Source: Streptomyces qinzhouensis (GTDB lineage: Bacteria > Actinomycetota > Actinomycetes > Streptomycetales > Streptomycetaceae). Taken from it: a stretch of 64,000 nucleotides of DNA. Made by a program: the position numbers and the translations under genes. The stretch is from positions 4,712,001 through 4,776,000 of the forward strand of contig NZ_CP042266.1 in assembly GCF_007856155.1 (NCBI RefSeq). Reading direction: 5' to 3'. The notes beneath the pieces were generated by a model, which did not search any database, was not told the origin of the DNA, and saw only the letters and a program-made list of their open reading frames with translations. Positions 19,820 to 32,260 of this stretch are shown here, one piece after another. How positions within the stretch are numbered: position 1 is the first letter of the stretch; every line of letters starts with the position of its first letter.

Positions 19820-20539
19820 ATGTCCGAGCGCGAGCGGTCGGCGGGGCGGGTGACGGCGACCGCGCCGTCCGCATCGTCCTCCTCCCGGCTCCCCGGCACC
19901 CCGTCCGACGAGGACCTCCCCGGAGTGCTCGCTTTAGTCGGACGCCTGCTGGAAGCCCACTCCCCGGACGAGATCGCCGTACTGCTGCGCGAGGAGCTCG
20001 ACCGCCGGGAGGTCGAGGCGTACGCCTCGGGCTGGCAGGACGCCGTGGCCGAATACGCCCCCGCCCTGGAGGAGGCGCTCGCCGCGGCCGCCGCCCGGCC
20101 GCTGCGGCTCGTCGACCGCACTCCGGGACAGGCCGCCGTCATCCCCTTCCCACAGGACTTCCAGAGCCCGCGCGGGCAGACGGGGGAGGGCGTCGCCGCC
20201 GACCGGGAGAACCCCAGGGGGCGGTCGTCCAGGAGGCACCGATCCCGCGCCGGCCTGCCGGACGGGGACGGCGAGGAGGCCGGGGAAGCGGGGAAGGCCG
20301 GGGAGACCGAGGCGTCGTCGGCGGAACGGACGAGCGGCGTCGCGTACGAGGAGGAGCCCGCGACGTCCCGGTCCCGGCCCGCCTTCGCCGTGAAGAGCCG
20401 CAAATCGAAGGTGCCCACGATTCCGCAGATCACCGCGGGACGCCGGCCGCCGCGCGAGCCCGATCCGCCGGCCGGTACATCCCCCGGGGAGACGCCCGAG
20501 GACACGCCCGGCGACGACCCGGTCCGCCCCCGGCCGTAG
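19820..20539 (+). CDS. Conserved-looking hypothetical protein upstream of rpsL
   Basis: 239 residues from the ATG; a GTG 12 bases earlier is possible and no clear ribosome-binding site decides. The N-terminal half contains a structured helical segment (LPGVLALVGRLLEAHSPDEIAVLLREELDRREVEAYASGWQDAV, about residues 33-76). The C-terminal half is disordered, rich in Glu, Arg, Pro and Gly. No family is recognised, and no signal peptide or membrane segment is visible. It sits between two repeat regions, well separated from the str promoter, and is probably independently transcribed. Confidence 0.7.
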   Translation: MSERERSAGRVTATAPSASSSSRLPGTPSDEDLPGVLALVGRLLEAHSPDEIAVLLREELDRREVEAYASGWQDAVAEYAPALEEALAAAAARPLRLVDRTPGQAAVIPFPQDFQSPRGQTGEGVAADRENPRGRSSRRHRSRAGLPDGDGEEAGEAGKAGETEASSAERTSGVAYEEEPATSRSRPAFAVKSRKSKVPTIPQITAGRRPPREPDPPAGTSPGETPEDTPGDDPVRPRP

Positions 20540-21130
20540 GCCGTGTCCCCCGTACGGCGGCAGGCCCGCCGCGGGGGCCTGCCGGCCCGGCCCCGTACCT
20601 CCCCGCGCCCGCCCGCCGCCCGGTCGCGGGACCTTCGGGCTACGCCACCCCGGGGCCCTGGAGCCGCCGCCCGATCCCCGGAGGTGCCGGGGGGCCTCCG
20701 TACGGCCGGTGGTATCGGGGCGGCCAGGCCCCGGATTCCTTACGGACGGTTTCCGGAGCCGCTGTCCGGCCCCCGGAGGTGCCGGGGGAGCGCCCCCGTA
20801 CCGCCGGTGGTATCGGGGCGGCCAGGCCCGTGCTCGCCCCGGCTCCCCTACGGGCGGCCTCTTGGAGCCGACGTCCGGCGCCTGGAGGCGCCCCCGCGCC
20901 CCGCGTCGCCGTGGGCCGCGGCCTACCGCCGGGCCCGGGCGGACCCCCGGCTACCCGCCTCGCCCCCCGGCGCCCGGGCCCGCCCGGGACCCGCCCCGCG
21001 GCGGAGCCGCCCCCGCGCCACCCGGCCCCGGGAGCCCGTACCCCCGCGGCGGAGCCGCCCCCACGGCCCGGGGCCACTCGAACGGGGAGTTCCGTGACAT
21101 CCTGCGAGGTCCGGGCCGCGTGGGCATTTG
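20540..21130. repeat. GC-rich intergenic region with about 100-bp tandem repeats
   Basis: A unit of about 100 bp with the exact core GGTGGTATCGGGGCGGCCAG occurs near 20.71 and 20.81 kb, with a partial copy at about 20.61 kb. The rest is GC-rich and noncoding up to the str promoter. Confidence 0.6.
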
Positions 21131-21132
21131 TT

Positions 21133-21161
21133 TTGACCCAGGTCCGTGCGATAGGTACGCT
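21133..21161 (+). promoter_or_regulatory. str operon promoter (SigHrdB type)
   Basis: TTGACC (21133-21138) and TACGCT (21156-21161) with a 17-bp spacer match the vegetative -35/-10 consensus. Transcription would begin about 185 nt upstream of rpsL. Confidence 0.8.
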
Positions 21162-21280
21162 CAGACCTTGTGCCTGGGGTGTGCCTGGGCTCCTGTGCGT
21201 GTCCTCAACCGCATGCGAGCCCGTTTGAACGGCCACCGCAATCTGCGCCCTCTCCGCTCCGCGGAGGAGCCCCGCAGCTT

Positions 21281-21305
21281 CGACACACCCGACCGCGTGG
21301 GTCGG
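21281..21305 (+). promoter_or_regulatory. str leader hairpin element shared with the S10 leader
   Basis: A 25-nt element containing the hairpin CCGACC-GCGTG-GGTCGG, 49 nt before the rpsL start. It matches 24 of 25 bases of the element at 32172-32196 in the rpsJ leader. Candidate RNA regulatory site; ligand unknown. Confidence 0.6.
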
Positions 21306-21354
21306 TGACGTTCCAGGTTAGTTTCACGATCGGCACACAGAAACCGGAGAAGTA

Positions 21355-21726
21355 GTGCCTACGATCCAGCAGTTGGTCCGCAAGGGCCGGCAGGACAAGG
21401 TCGAGAAGAACAAGACGCCCGCGCTCGAGGGTTCGCCCCAGCGCCGCGGCGTCTGCACGCGTGTGTTCACGACCACCCCGAAGAAGCCGAACTCGGCCCT
21501 CCGTAAGGTCGCGCGTGTGCGTCTGACCTCTGGCATCGAGGTCACGGCCTACATCCCGGGTGAGGGACACAACCTGCAGGAGCACTCCATCGTGCTCGTG
21601 CGTGGTGGCCGTGTGAAGGACCTGCCGGGTGTTCGCTACAAGATCATCCGCGGCTCGCTCGACACCCAGGGTGTCAAGAACCGCAAGCAGGCCCGCAGCC
21701 GCTACGGCGCCAAGAAGGAGAAGTAA
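21355..21726 (+). CDS. rpsL: Ribosomal protein S12
   Basis: 123 residues, a small-subunit protein at the decoding centre that sets translational accuracy. The start is a GTG behind GGAGAAG. The residues where streptomycin resistance mutations arise are unmutated: Lys43 in TTPKKPNSA and Lys88 in GGRVKDLPG. The gene therefore appears wild type for streptomycin sensitivity. First gene of the str operon, 2 nt before rpsG. Confidence 0.99.
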   Translation: MPTIQQLVRKGRQDKVEKNKTPALEGSPQRRGVCTRVFTTTPKKPNSALRKVARVRLTSGIEVTAYIPGEGHNLQEHSIVLVRGGRVKDLPGVRYKIIRGSLDTQGVKNRKQARSRYGAKKEK

Positions 21727-21728
21727 GA

Positions 21729-22199
21729 ATGCCTCGTAAGGGCCCCGCCCCGAAGCGCCCGGTCATCATCGACCCGGTCTACGGTTCTCCTCTGGTGACC
21801 TCGCTCATCAACAAGCTCCTGCTGAACGGCAAGCGCTCCACCGCCGAGCGGATCGTGTACGGCGCCATGGAGGGTCTTCGTGAGAAGACCAACGCCGACC
21901 CGGTCATCACGCTGAAGCGTGCGCTGGAGAACGTCAAGCCGTCCCTCGAGGTCAAGTCCCGCCGTGTCGGTGGCGCGACCTACCAGGTGCCGATCGAGGT
22001 CAAGCCCGGTCGCGCCTCCACCCTCGCGCTGCGCTGGGTCGTGGGTTACTCCCGCGCCCGCCGCGAGAAGACCATGACCGAGCGCCTCATGAACGAGCTG
22101 CTGGACGCCTCCAACGGCCTCGGTGCTTCGGTCAAGAAGCGTGAGGACACGCACAAGATGGCCGAGTCCAACAAGGCCTTCGCGCACTACCGCTGGTAG
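21729..22199 (+). CDS. rpsG: Ribosomal protein S7
   Basis: 156 residues, the primary 16S rRNA-binding protein that nucleates assembly of the 30S head and contacts tRNA in the E site. The family sequence is clear from [20 protein letters not shown] and [27 protein letters not shown], overlapping the end of rpsL, precedes the ATG. In enterobacteria S7 represses its operon by binding the rpsL-rpsG intercistronic region. Here that gap is only 2 nt, so that mechanism is unlikely. Confidence 0.99.
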   Translation: MPRKGPAPKRPVIIDPVYGSPLVTSLINKLLLNGKRSTAERIVYGAMEGLREKTNADPVITLKRALENVKPSLEVKSRRVGGATYQVPIEVKPGRASTLALRWVVGYSRARREKTMTERLMNELLDASNGLGASVKKREDTHKMAESNKAFAHYRW

Positions 22200-22237
22200 T
22201 CGCTACCCCCATCGAGACCGAGAGAAGACTGAGCCAT

Positions 22238-24364
<2,127 letters not shown>

Positions 24365-24405
24365 CTCACCCGAGTTCACGCTTTAGGCTTGTTCCCGGAG
24401 CCCAC

Positions 24406-24440
24406 GGGGCATTTCCCAGCAAACCGGTGGGAAGTGCCCC
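24406..24440 (+). terminator. fusA-tuf intergenic hairpin
   Basis: A 13-bp stem (24406-24418 with 24428-24440, one G-U pair) and a 9-nt loop in the 152-nt gap. No T tract. Probably an attenuator or mRNA-processing site that lets tuf be expressed at a different level from fusA. Confidence 0.45.
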
Positions 24441-24516
24441 TGGCCCCGGTATCCCAGCAAAGATCACCTGGCGCCGATGAGTAAGGCGTACAGAACCACT
24501 CCACAGGAGGACCCCA

Positions 24517-25710
<1,194 letters not shown>

Positions 25711-25750
25711 GTGATCCGACCTGGTAGCTCCTGAGCGAGCTCCATAGGAG

Positions 25751-25781
25751 AGGCCCCGCACCGAAAGGTGCGGGGCCTTTT
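25751..25781 (+). terminator. str operon terminator
   Basis: A perfect 12-bp stem (25751-25762 with 25767-25778), GAAA tetraloop and a run of four T. Ends the str operon. Confidence 0.92.
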
Positions 25782-26086
25782 CGCCGTCCGGCGGGGGTGC
25801 GGGGGGCCGGGCTCGACGGGCTTCCCAGGGCCCCCGCCCAGGCATGGGGGGCCGGACGGTGTACCGGCGGACGGACCGTCGGCGCGAGGCTTGTCCGCGC
25901 TCCGCGACGGCGGCCCTGCCGTGGGCGCCCCGGGTGGCGCGGCCGGGTGCCGGGTGTCCCGGCGGACGCCGCGGCTCCGGCCGGCTCTCGGGTACGGGCC
26001 CGTCCCGCCGGCGCCCGGCGCCCGGTGCCAGTCCGGGCCGGTCGCGGGTCCGGGCTCCCGGTGTACGGCGGGGCGCGCGCCCCGGG
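25782..26086. other. GC-rich spacer without a gene
   Basis: About 300 bp between the str terminator and the converging PIG-L gene. Frames here are random in composition; nothing recognisable. Confidence 0.6.
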
Positions 26087-28276
26087 TCAGCGGCTGGTGG
26101 CCGGGATCGCGGTGGTGGTGCCGACCGGGCGCATCACCCAGGGCTGGGCCGCCGCGTCCAGGCCGACCGCCGCCACCGAGGTGCCCGTCGCGACCAGACA
26201 CGGGGAGTCGAGGGAGCCCGGCCGCCGGATTCCGCCGGCGCGGCCGACGAGCTGGACCCGTCCCGTCTGGTCCCGGCCCACCACGACCGGGGCGCCCGCG
26301 ACCGAGACGGCGCCCACCGGCCCGTACCCGTCCATGCCGGTCACGGCCCGCACCGGGGCCGTGGATCCGGAGGTGTCGTGCGCGGCGCCGGTGGTTCCCG
26401 GTCCGTCGAGGGTCACGGAGACCAGCCGGGCGGAGGCGGGCCTGCGGTAGTACAGCTGGACCCGGCCCGCGGGCAGCGGTACGGCGGTGACCTCGTCGCC
26501 CGGTGTCGGCAGCGCGCTGCCGCTGCCCGCCCGGAAGGTGACCGGGGCACCCGGCGCGTCCTGCGTCCAGTGGTGCACCCCGCGCCGGGCCGCGGCGAAG
26601 ACGTGCACCCGGCCCTCGCTGTCGGCGATCGCCGACAGACCGTCCTGGACGTCCGATCCGCCGAGGTCGTGCCAGCCGCCCCAGGAGCCGTCGGCCGCCC
26701 GGACCCGGCCGCTGATCCCCTTGTCCGCGTTGCGGACGAAGAGATGGACCCGCCCGTCGCCGCCGGTCACCGCCACCGGCACCCCGATGCGGCGGCTCCG
26801 GTCGTCGCTGTGCTCCGGGGCGCCGAGCCCGTGCCAGGCGCGGAAACCGCCGCCGGGCGCGCTCTGCTCCAGCAGGACGATCTCCCGCCGGTTCTCCGCG
26901 CCCCGGCCCCCGATCGCCGCGAACCGCAGCCCGAACAGCAGCAGCCGCCCGTCGGGGAGGGCCGTCTGCCCCAGCACCGGAGCCAGCGGGCCGCCGCCGA
27001 GGTCGGCGGGCTCGGTCCAGCGGCGGCTGCCCGGAGCGGTCTCGCGCCAGCGCACCGCGCGCAGTCCGAGGACGCCGTAGGCGGTGAGCCGGCCGTCCTT
27101 CTCGGTGACCGCGGCCGGGCGGGGGCCCGGATAGCGGTGGTGGGTGGAGCGGACCCAGCCCTTCTTGTTGCGCAGCGGCCGGACCCCGCCGACCGCGTAG
27201 TCACCGCAGCCGGACGGATTGCCGCACTCCCAGTCCGGGTCGCCGCCGTACGGGACGAGATGGGACGCCTTGGTCTTCAGTACCTGCGGCGGCAGGTTCT
27301 TCGGCCAGTGCCGGTTGTAGTAGCCGCGGAAGGAGGTGGCCACGAAGCCGGGCACCCGGCCGCCGTCGCCGGTCGCGTCCCGCACCCAGCGGATCATGGC
27401 GGCCCAGCTGAAGCAGGCGGCGGCGGTGTGGTCGCCGTGGTCGGAGTAGCCGGGCTGTTCCGAGTCCTTCTTACGGGTGCCCTCGTCGCTGTGCTGGATA
27501 TCGGGGTCCGGGTCCAGCGTCTGGACGACCGTCGGCCGGTACTGCTCCATCAGCCCTACCAGGACGTCGATCAGCCCGTCGTAGGTGTACGGGGAACTGC
27601 GGCGCAGCGGCGAGTCCGCGGGCACGACGCTCTGCACACCGATACCGCCGCGGTCCTTCCACAGCCCGGGCAGCGCGTTGCGGCGGCGCCGGGTGTGCAT
27701 CGGCAGATTGAGGAAGACCAGTTCGACGCGGCGGTTGCCGTGGGTGAGGGTGTTGATCTCGGCCTGCCGGTCGCCGCGCAGCGCGGCCACGCCCTTGGTC
27801 CACGGGGTGAACTTGTCGAGGCCGAGCAGGGTGGCGTACGCCTGCCGCAGGCCCTGGTGGCGGGCGGAGGCGTAGGCGGGACGGTCGGCGACGGGCGGGG
27901 CGGCGGAGCCCGGTATCGCGTTCCGGCCGTTGTGCTCGCCCGCGGTGACGTACACACAGACCAGGGGTACGCCCGCGGCCAGCATCTGCTGGGTGTCCGG
28001 ATTCATGAAGTACAGATCGTCGTCCGGGTGGGCGAGGATCTGCATCAACTGGGCCCGGCGGGTGCCCGCTATCGGCATCCCGGGCGCGGGGTCCGCGGTC
28101 GGTACGGAGGCCTGGCCCGGCGGCATCGAGCAGCCGGCGGCGCCCGCCCCGATCCCCATCAGCACCGACAGCGCGGCGACCACCGTACGCCGCCGGGGGC
28201 GCCGCGCCGCCTCGGAGCCGTCCGGGTCCTGGGCGTCACCGGGACGCACCGGGGCAGGGGTGGTGGCTGGGTGCAT
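26087..28276 (-). CDS. Secreted PIG-L-type deacetylase with beta-propeller-like C-terminus
   Basis: 729 residues. A positively charged N-terminus ([12 protein letters not shown]) leads into a hydrophobic signal and a lipobox-like AAGC with Cys49, suggesting an exported lipoprotein; the RR pair hints at Tat export but is not decisive. The PIG-L/LmbE domain starts near residue 75 with [10 protein letters not shown], whose His and Asp residues bind zinc. The second half (from about 395) is a series of WGG/RVHLF-type repeats like a lectin-type beta propeller. It probably deacetylates an N-acetyl-sugar conjugate outside the cell. The ATG at 28276 has GGAG nine bases upstream. Confidence 0.85.
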   Translation of the reverse strand: MHPATTPAPVRPGDAQDPDGSEAARRPRRRTVVAALSVLMGIGAGAAGCSMPPGQASVPTADPAPGMPIAGTRRAQLMQILAHPDDDLYFMNPDTQQMLAAGVPLVCVYVTAGEHNGRNAIPGSAAPPVADRPAYASARHQGLRQAYATLLGLDKFTPWTKGVAALRGDRQAEINTLTHGNRRVELVFLNLPMHTRRRRNALPGLWKDRGGIGVQSVVPADSPLRRSSPYTYDGLIDVLVGLMEQYRPTVVQTLDPDPDIQHSDEGTRKKDSEQPGYSDHGDHTAAACFSWAAMIRWVRDATGDGGRVPGFVATSFRGYYNRHWPKNLPPQVLKTKASHLVPYGGDPDWECGNPSGCGDYAVGGVRPLRNKKGWVRSTHHRYPGPRPAAVTEKDGRLTAYGVLGLRAVRWRETAPGSRRWTEPADLGGGPLAPVLGQTALPDGRLLLFGLRFAAIGGRGAENRREIVLLEQSAPGGGFRAWHGLGAPEHSDDRSRRIGVPVAVTGGDGRVHLFVRNADKGISGRVRAADGSWGGWHDLGGSDVQDGLSAIADSEGRVHVFAAARRGVHHWTQDAPGAPVTFRAGSGSALPTPGDEVTAVPLPAGRVQLYYRRPASARLVSVTLDGPGTTGAAHDTSGSTAPVRAVTGMDGYGPVGAVSVAGAPVVVGRDQTGRVQLVGRAGGIRRPGSLDSPCLVATGTSVAAVGLDAAAQPWVMRPVGTTTAIPATSR

Positions 28277-28492
28277 GTTGTTCCGCTCCGTCCGCTCCCC
28301 GGCAGCGGGCAGGCTGCCCCCGTGGGCGTGCTGAATACCGTTCCGGTGATGTGTTCGATCTGGCGAAAGGGCTGGTCGGACCGCTCCCGCGATCATCTAG
28401 ACGGATAATCGTGAGTTGAGGTTGCCCGTGGCCGCCACATTCCGCGACTTTTGCTCCGCCGAGGGTGTGACCGGCGGGTCCGGCCCGGCACA

Positions 28493-28533
28493 CGAAGGCG
28501 CCGCGCCGGTTGTGAACCGGCGCGGCGCCTTCG
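28493..28533. terminator. Long perfect hairpin terminator
   Basis: A perfect 19-bp stem (28493-28511 with 28515-28533). It lies downstream of the minus-strand small gene at 28550-28807 and upstream of the PIG-L gene, so it separates the two transcripts. Confidence 0.85.
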
Positions 28534-28549
28534 TCGGATGCGGAACGAT

Positions 28550-28807
28550 TCAGGCCCCGGGCCCGGCCTCGTACTCCTCGATGAAGAGCTCTTCGGCACT
28601 GCCGACACTCAGCGCCCGGTCCCACCGGGCGTCCAGCACATCGAGGTCGGAGCAGTCGGCGATCCGCGCGCGGTGGTCGTCGGCGATGGGGATGCCGCGC
28701 TTCTCCAGGACACTGAGGATCAGCCGGGAGCGCTCATTGGCGACGCCCTTCAGGAACGACTTCTCCAGCATGGTTCCCCGGCCGGGGAAGTAGGTGCCTA
28801 CGGCCAT
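28550..28807 (-). CDS. Small protein resembling the C-terminal domain of Rpn/YhgA-type nucleases
   Basis: 85 residues from the ATG at 28807, which has GGAGG six bases upstream; longer frames are rejected. The segment ILSVLEKRGIPIADDHRARIADCSDLDVLDARWDRALSVGSAEELF closely follows the helical ending of many Streptomyces transposase-like PD-(D/E)xK (Rpn) proteins. The nuclease core is missing. It may be a remnant, an independently translated domain as described for some Rpn genes, or a small regulator. The terminator 17 nt downstream shows it is transcribed on its own. Confidence 0.65.
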   Translation of the reverse strand: MAVGTYFPGRGTMLEKSFLKGVANERSRLILSVLEKRGIPIADDHRARIADCSDLDVLDARWDRALSVGSAEELFIEEYEAGPGA

Positions 28808-28895
28808 CAGGTTCCTCCAGTGAGCTCCGGCCGAGTGCATCGGGGCTCGCACACTAGCCCCACCGGATCACCCGCCTGGACGTTTCACGGCCCGG

Positions 28896-29990
28896 TCATA
28901 TGAACGGGTGACCGGAGGCCGTTCCGTTGACGGTGGCAGTGGTCGTCAGCTCGGTCAGGACGCCGTAGTGGTCCGAGGGATACAGACCGTCGGGGTCCGG
29001 CGTGGAGCCGACGAGGGCCGCGCGGGCGGCCCGGTGCCGGCCCCGCAGGAGGACGCGGTCGATCCGGCCCGGCCGGCCGGTCAGTGAGCCGATGGCGGCC
29101 AGCGGATTGACCCGGGGGTCGAAGGTCGGGGCGTCCGGGTCGCCGGGGCCGTGGGCATGGGCCTCCGGCCAGGCGTCGCGCATCGCGAGGGCGTCGGCGG
29201 GCAGGGTGGTGACGTCATTGAAGTCGCCGGCCAGGACCACATCGCCCGGGACGGCCGCGAGCGCCTCGTGGACCGTGGTCAGCTCGGCCCGCCGCCGGGC
29301 CGCGGCGCCGGGGGAGTGATCGCTGGTCAGATGGGTGGTGGCGACGGTCACCGGGCCGTCGGCGGTCTCCACGACGACGGCCAGCAGGGCCTTGTGGGCG
29401 CCCAGGGCGCGCCGGGCCGCCTCGCGCACCGGCAGCCGGCTCAGGAGCAGCAGCCCGTACGCGGCGGACTCCCGGCGCCCCGGGGCGATCGCCCAGCCGC
29501 CCTCCCCCAGCAGGTCGTACAGCGCGGGCTCCACTTCCTGGAGCGCGATCACATCCGCGTCGGCGGCCCGCAGCGCGGCCAGCAGCAGGGGGCGGCGGCG
29601 GGCGGTGGCGATGCGCTCGGCGTCGTACCGGTCCCACAGGGTGTTCCAGGTCAGCACCCGCAGCCCGGGGCGGGCCGCCCGATCCGCGGCGGGCGGTCCG
29701 GTGACCGTGACCGGCTCGAACAGCGGCGGCACCAGTCGCCGCGGTGCGCGGGCCCGTCCGGCGGCCGTCTCGTCCAGCCGGTCGGTGCCGGTGGCCCGGT
29801 CCCAGACGACTTCCCCGTCGGCCTCGAAGAACAGGATCCGGTGCCAGGGGACGTCCCCGCCGGGGACGAAGGAGGTCAGCGGGGTCCGCTTGGGCTCGGC
29901 GCCGCGCTGGGCGACCCCGAGGACGAAGCGGGCGGGGTCGAAACGGGTGTCCCACCGGAGCCGGTGGTAGATCTGCTCACTGGTGCGCAT
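28896..29990 (-). CDS. MJ1316-type domain fused to endonuclease/exonuclease/phosphatase (RNA repair)
   Basis: 364 residues. Residues 1-75 (RTSEQIYHRLRWDTRFDPARF...VPWHRILFFEADGEVVWDR) match the DUF504/MJ1316 domain, associated with RNA-end recognition and repair. From about 110 it is an EEP-fold phosphodiesterase: RVLTWNTLWD, IALQEVE with Glu152, DFNDV and SDHYGVL are the expected catalytic motifs. The start overlaps the end of the ligase-kinase gene by 14 nt, so the two are coupled. It probably processes damaged RNA ends (2',3'-cyclic phosphates or protein-blocked ends) for its partner. Confidence 0.85.
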   Translation of the reverse strand: MRTSEQIYHRLRWDTRFDPARFVLGVAQRGAEPKRTPLTSFVPGGDVPWHRILFFEADGEVVWDRATGTDRLDETAAGRARAPRRLVPPLFEPVTVTGPPAADRAARPGLRVLTWNTLWDRYDAERIATARRRPLLLAALRAADADVIALQEVEPALYDLLGEGGWAIAPGRRESAAYGLLLLSRLPVREAARRALGAHKALLAVVVETADGPVTVATTHLTSDHSPGAAARRRAELTTVHEALAAVPGDVVLAGDFNDVTTLPADALAMRDAWPEAHAHGPGDPDAPTFDPRVNPLAAIGSLTGRPGRIDRVLLRGRHRAARAALVGSTPDPDGLYPSDHYGVLTELTTTATVNGTASGHPFI

Positions 29991-31680
29991 ACCGGCCCCC
30001 GGATCCGTAGTCGTCGGTGTCCTCGACCGTGCCCGCCGCGCCGATGTACCGGGTCCGGTGGGCCTCACCGGGGTACGGGGGCGTGAACCGGCGGAGCTGG
30101 CTGTCCAGCACCGCGGGCGGGACCGGATGCTCCCGGGTCCCGTTGCGCCGGACCAGTTCCGCACCGTCGACCAGGACCACGGCATGGGTGATCAGCGCGG
30201 ACCGCCGGGCCGCGACGGCGTGCACCGGGGCCCGCTGCCCGCGGGTCAGTGAGGTCGCGTCCCAGACGACGGTGCCGCCGTCCGCGAGCGCCCGGTCCAG
30301 CCGGTCGAGCCCGCGCCGCAGGACCGCGCCGTTGGACCGCTGGTCGGTACGGGAACCGGCCTCCTCGCGCAGGGCGTCGAGGGAGATCCGCCGGTCGGCG
30401 CGGACCGTCCGCGCGTAGGTGCTCTTGCCGCTCCCGGACGGGCCCACCAGATGGACCAGCTCGGGGAAGCGGCCGTCGCGCCGCCGCCAGGTCGCCGCGA
30501 CCGCGTCGTCTGCGCCGGTGATCCGGCCCTTCGCGTACGCCTCCCGGGCCTCCGCCCGGCACCGGTCGGCCGCCCCGGGCGGCAGGCCGTCGAAGCGCCA
30601 GGACTCCCAGGGCGCGGGCGTCTCGAACAGCCCGCTGTCCTCGGCGTACAGCGCCGACCACGCGGTCTGCTCCCGGGCCTCCGCGGTGGACGCGAGGGCG
30701 GCGGCGACCGTGTGCAGGACGCGGGGGTCGGCCGCGTACGCCAGCCGGATCAGACCACCGCGGCGCTCCTCGTCCGGGAAGGGGCGGTGCAGCCTGGGCC
30801 AGAGCCCCACCAGATCGGCGGTGCGGCGGGCGGTCCGCATCCCCACGGCGGGGGCGAGCCGCCCGGCGAGAAGCCCGCGCGGCCAGGCGTGCAGCAGCAG
30901 TCCGAGGGCGGCGGTGAGCCGCTCCTCCCCGAGCGGCCCGAGCCCGTCCGCGGCGGTGGGATCACCCAGGGGGTACGGCGTCTCCTGCCCGAGGCCCAGT
31001 GCGCCCGCCAGGTCCGCGGCCCGCGCGCTCGCCCCGGAGCGGACGTCCCACAGGGCCGCCGCCGGGGACCGGCCGTTCGGGACGACGGCGGAGTGCATCC
31101 AGTGGCGGTCGGTCCGGACGTGCCGGGGCCGCACCCACTTGGCGACCCGGGATCCGAAGTCCGCGGCGCCGAAGCCGTCGGCGGTCCGTACGACATAGCC
31201 CTCCCGGCGCGTCGTGTCGATCCGCAGCCCGCGCAGCGCCCGCTCGTCGTACACACCGCGCCACAGGACACGGGGTACGGGGATCCCGAGGCCGCGCAGG
31301 AAGGCGGTCGTACGGTCCCAGGGCAGGCAGCGGCCCCGGTCGTCCCAGACGGAGAAGCCGTAGAAGAAACTGTCGAGACCGTCGTAGGCGAGGGAGTGCC
31401 GGGCGTACAGATTCTCTCCGCAGACCCGCCAGCCCGCCGGAATCTCCCGGCCGACCCGCCCCTGGAGGGCCTTGACCCAGGCCCGGGAGGGATGGTGGCC
31501 CGAGTCGAGCGACCGGGCGTGCAGCCCGTCCGGGTACAGGGTGGTGTTCTCGCCGTCGAGCTTCTCGGTGACGACGATCTCACGCCCGGTGAGCGCGGTG
31601 GGCCCCGTGATCCGTACATCGTCCTGGGTCGCACCCGGCGACCAGGGAAGATGCGGGGTGCGTGGATAGTGCGTGCGCAT
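29977..31680 (-). CDS. RNA ligase fused to polynucleotide kinase
   Basis: 567 residues. The N-terminal nucleotidyltransferase has motif I K40-LDGEN (lysine takes AMP), a GENLY motif near 89, EGYVV at 160 and KWVR at 181, the order of an RNA/DNA ligase; similarity to the T4 Rnl and DRB0094-type families favours RNA. A helical region (about 210-400) joins a P-loop kinase domain with GPSGSGKST at 413-421 and WDAT near 473. The enzyme would phosphorylate 5' ends and seal them. The ATG at 31680 is preferred over a frame reaching 31713. No strong ribosome-binding site. Confidence 0.87.
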   Translation of the reverse strand: MRTHYPRTPHLPWSPGATQDDVRITGPTALTGREIVVTEKLDGENTTLYPDGLHARSLDSGHHPSRAWVKALQGRVGREIPAGWRVCGENLYARHSLAYDGLDSFFYGFSVWDDRGRCLPWDRTTAFLRGLGIPVPRVLWRGVYDERALRGLRIDTTRREGYVVRTADGFGAADFGSRVAKWVRPRHVRTDRHWMHSAVVPNGRSPAAALWDVRSGASARAADLAGALGLGQETPYPLGDPTAADGLGPLGEERLTAALGLLLHAWPRGLLAGRLAPAVGMRTARRTADLVGLWPRLHRPFPDEERRGGLIRLAYAADPRVLHTVAAALASTAEAREQTAWSALYAEDSGLFETPAPWESWRFDGLPPGAADRCRAEAREAYAKGRITGADDAVAATWRRRDGRFPELVHLVGPSGSGKSTYARTVRADRRISLDALREEAGSRTDQRSNGAVLRRGLDRLDRALADGGTVVWDATSLTRGQRAPVHAVAARRSALITHAVVLVDGAELVRRNGTREHPVPPAVLDSQLRRFTPPYPGEAHRTRYIGAAGTVEDTDDYGSGGRYAHQ

Positions 31681-31839
31681 GAGAAGCCCCCGGCCGGTGA
31701 TGTGGCCGCCCACTGTAGAAACCGGATCCGGCGCTCTTCGACCGATTTACCCGCACCCCGGGGTACGGCGTCCCCCGGGCCCAGTCCTGCGGAGGCCTGG
31801 CTTCCGGTTCTTCGGGGCTCGCCAGGGGTGCGACGAGGT

Positions 31840-31867
31840 TTGACATGCGAAGCGCGCGGGGTACGCT
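31840..31867 (+). promoter_or_regulatory. S10 operon promoter (SigHrdB type)
   Basis: TTGACA (31840-31845) and TACGCT (31862-31867) with a 16-bp spacer, the same -10 as the str promoter. Initiation lies about 385 nt before rpsJ. Confidence 0.8.
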
Positions 31868-32171
31868 CTTCGGCCCGATTGGCCAGGTCGCCGCCCCGTA
31901 TGGCAGACTGTGCGGGTTGCTCGGTTGAGTGCCAATGCTGCACGCCTCCCGCCGGGAGGACCGGAAGCGAGTCCCACAGTACTCGTCGTTCCAACTGCCC
32001 TACAGGCCGAAAGGCCCCACGGCAGCGCTGGGACGGACGTACGGGAATCTTCCGGGAAGTGTCAGCGGGGTACCGGCCAGGCACCCGGTGGGTGGTTCTC
32101 CCCCGGCACGCGGGCCAGGCCCGCACCCCCTTGGTTGGGATGTCTCTCGGGACATCTGCGTAGAGGGAGTG

Positions 32172-32196
32172 CGACACGCCCGACCGCGTGGGTCGG
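32172..32196 (+). promoter_or_regulatory. S10 leader hairpin element shared with the str leader
   Basis: A 25-nt element containing CCGACC-GCGTG-GGTCGG, 64 nt before the rpsJ start, differing at one base from the element before rpsL. A shared RNA control or processing signal is likely; the factor is unknown. Confidence 0.6.
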
Positions 32197-32260
32197 AGAG
32201 AACCGCATCAGCCCGCCGGGTTCCAGAGCGTTCACAAAGAGACAGGACTACTGAGTAGCC

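Larger units (their letters stand above)
31681..32260. other. S10 operon upstream region and long leader
   Basis: 580 bp with no gene. The first 150 bp separate the divergent RNA-ligase gene. The rest is the roughly 385-nt rpsJ leader with the promoter and hairpin listed separately. A long leader is typical of S10 operons under translational or attenuation control by L4, but no classical L4 site is evident. Confidence 0.7.

Noticed and set aside
18859..21228. 789-codon plus-strand frame across the repeat zones
   Set aside because: Arg/Pro/Gly-rich text without domains, crossing the frame of the more plausible gene at 19820; GC artefact.
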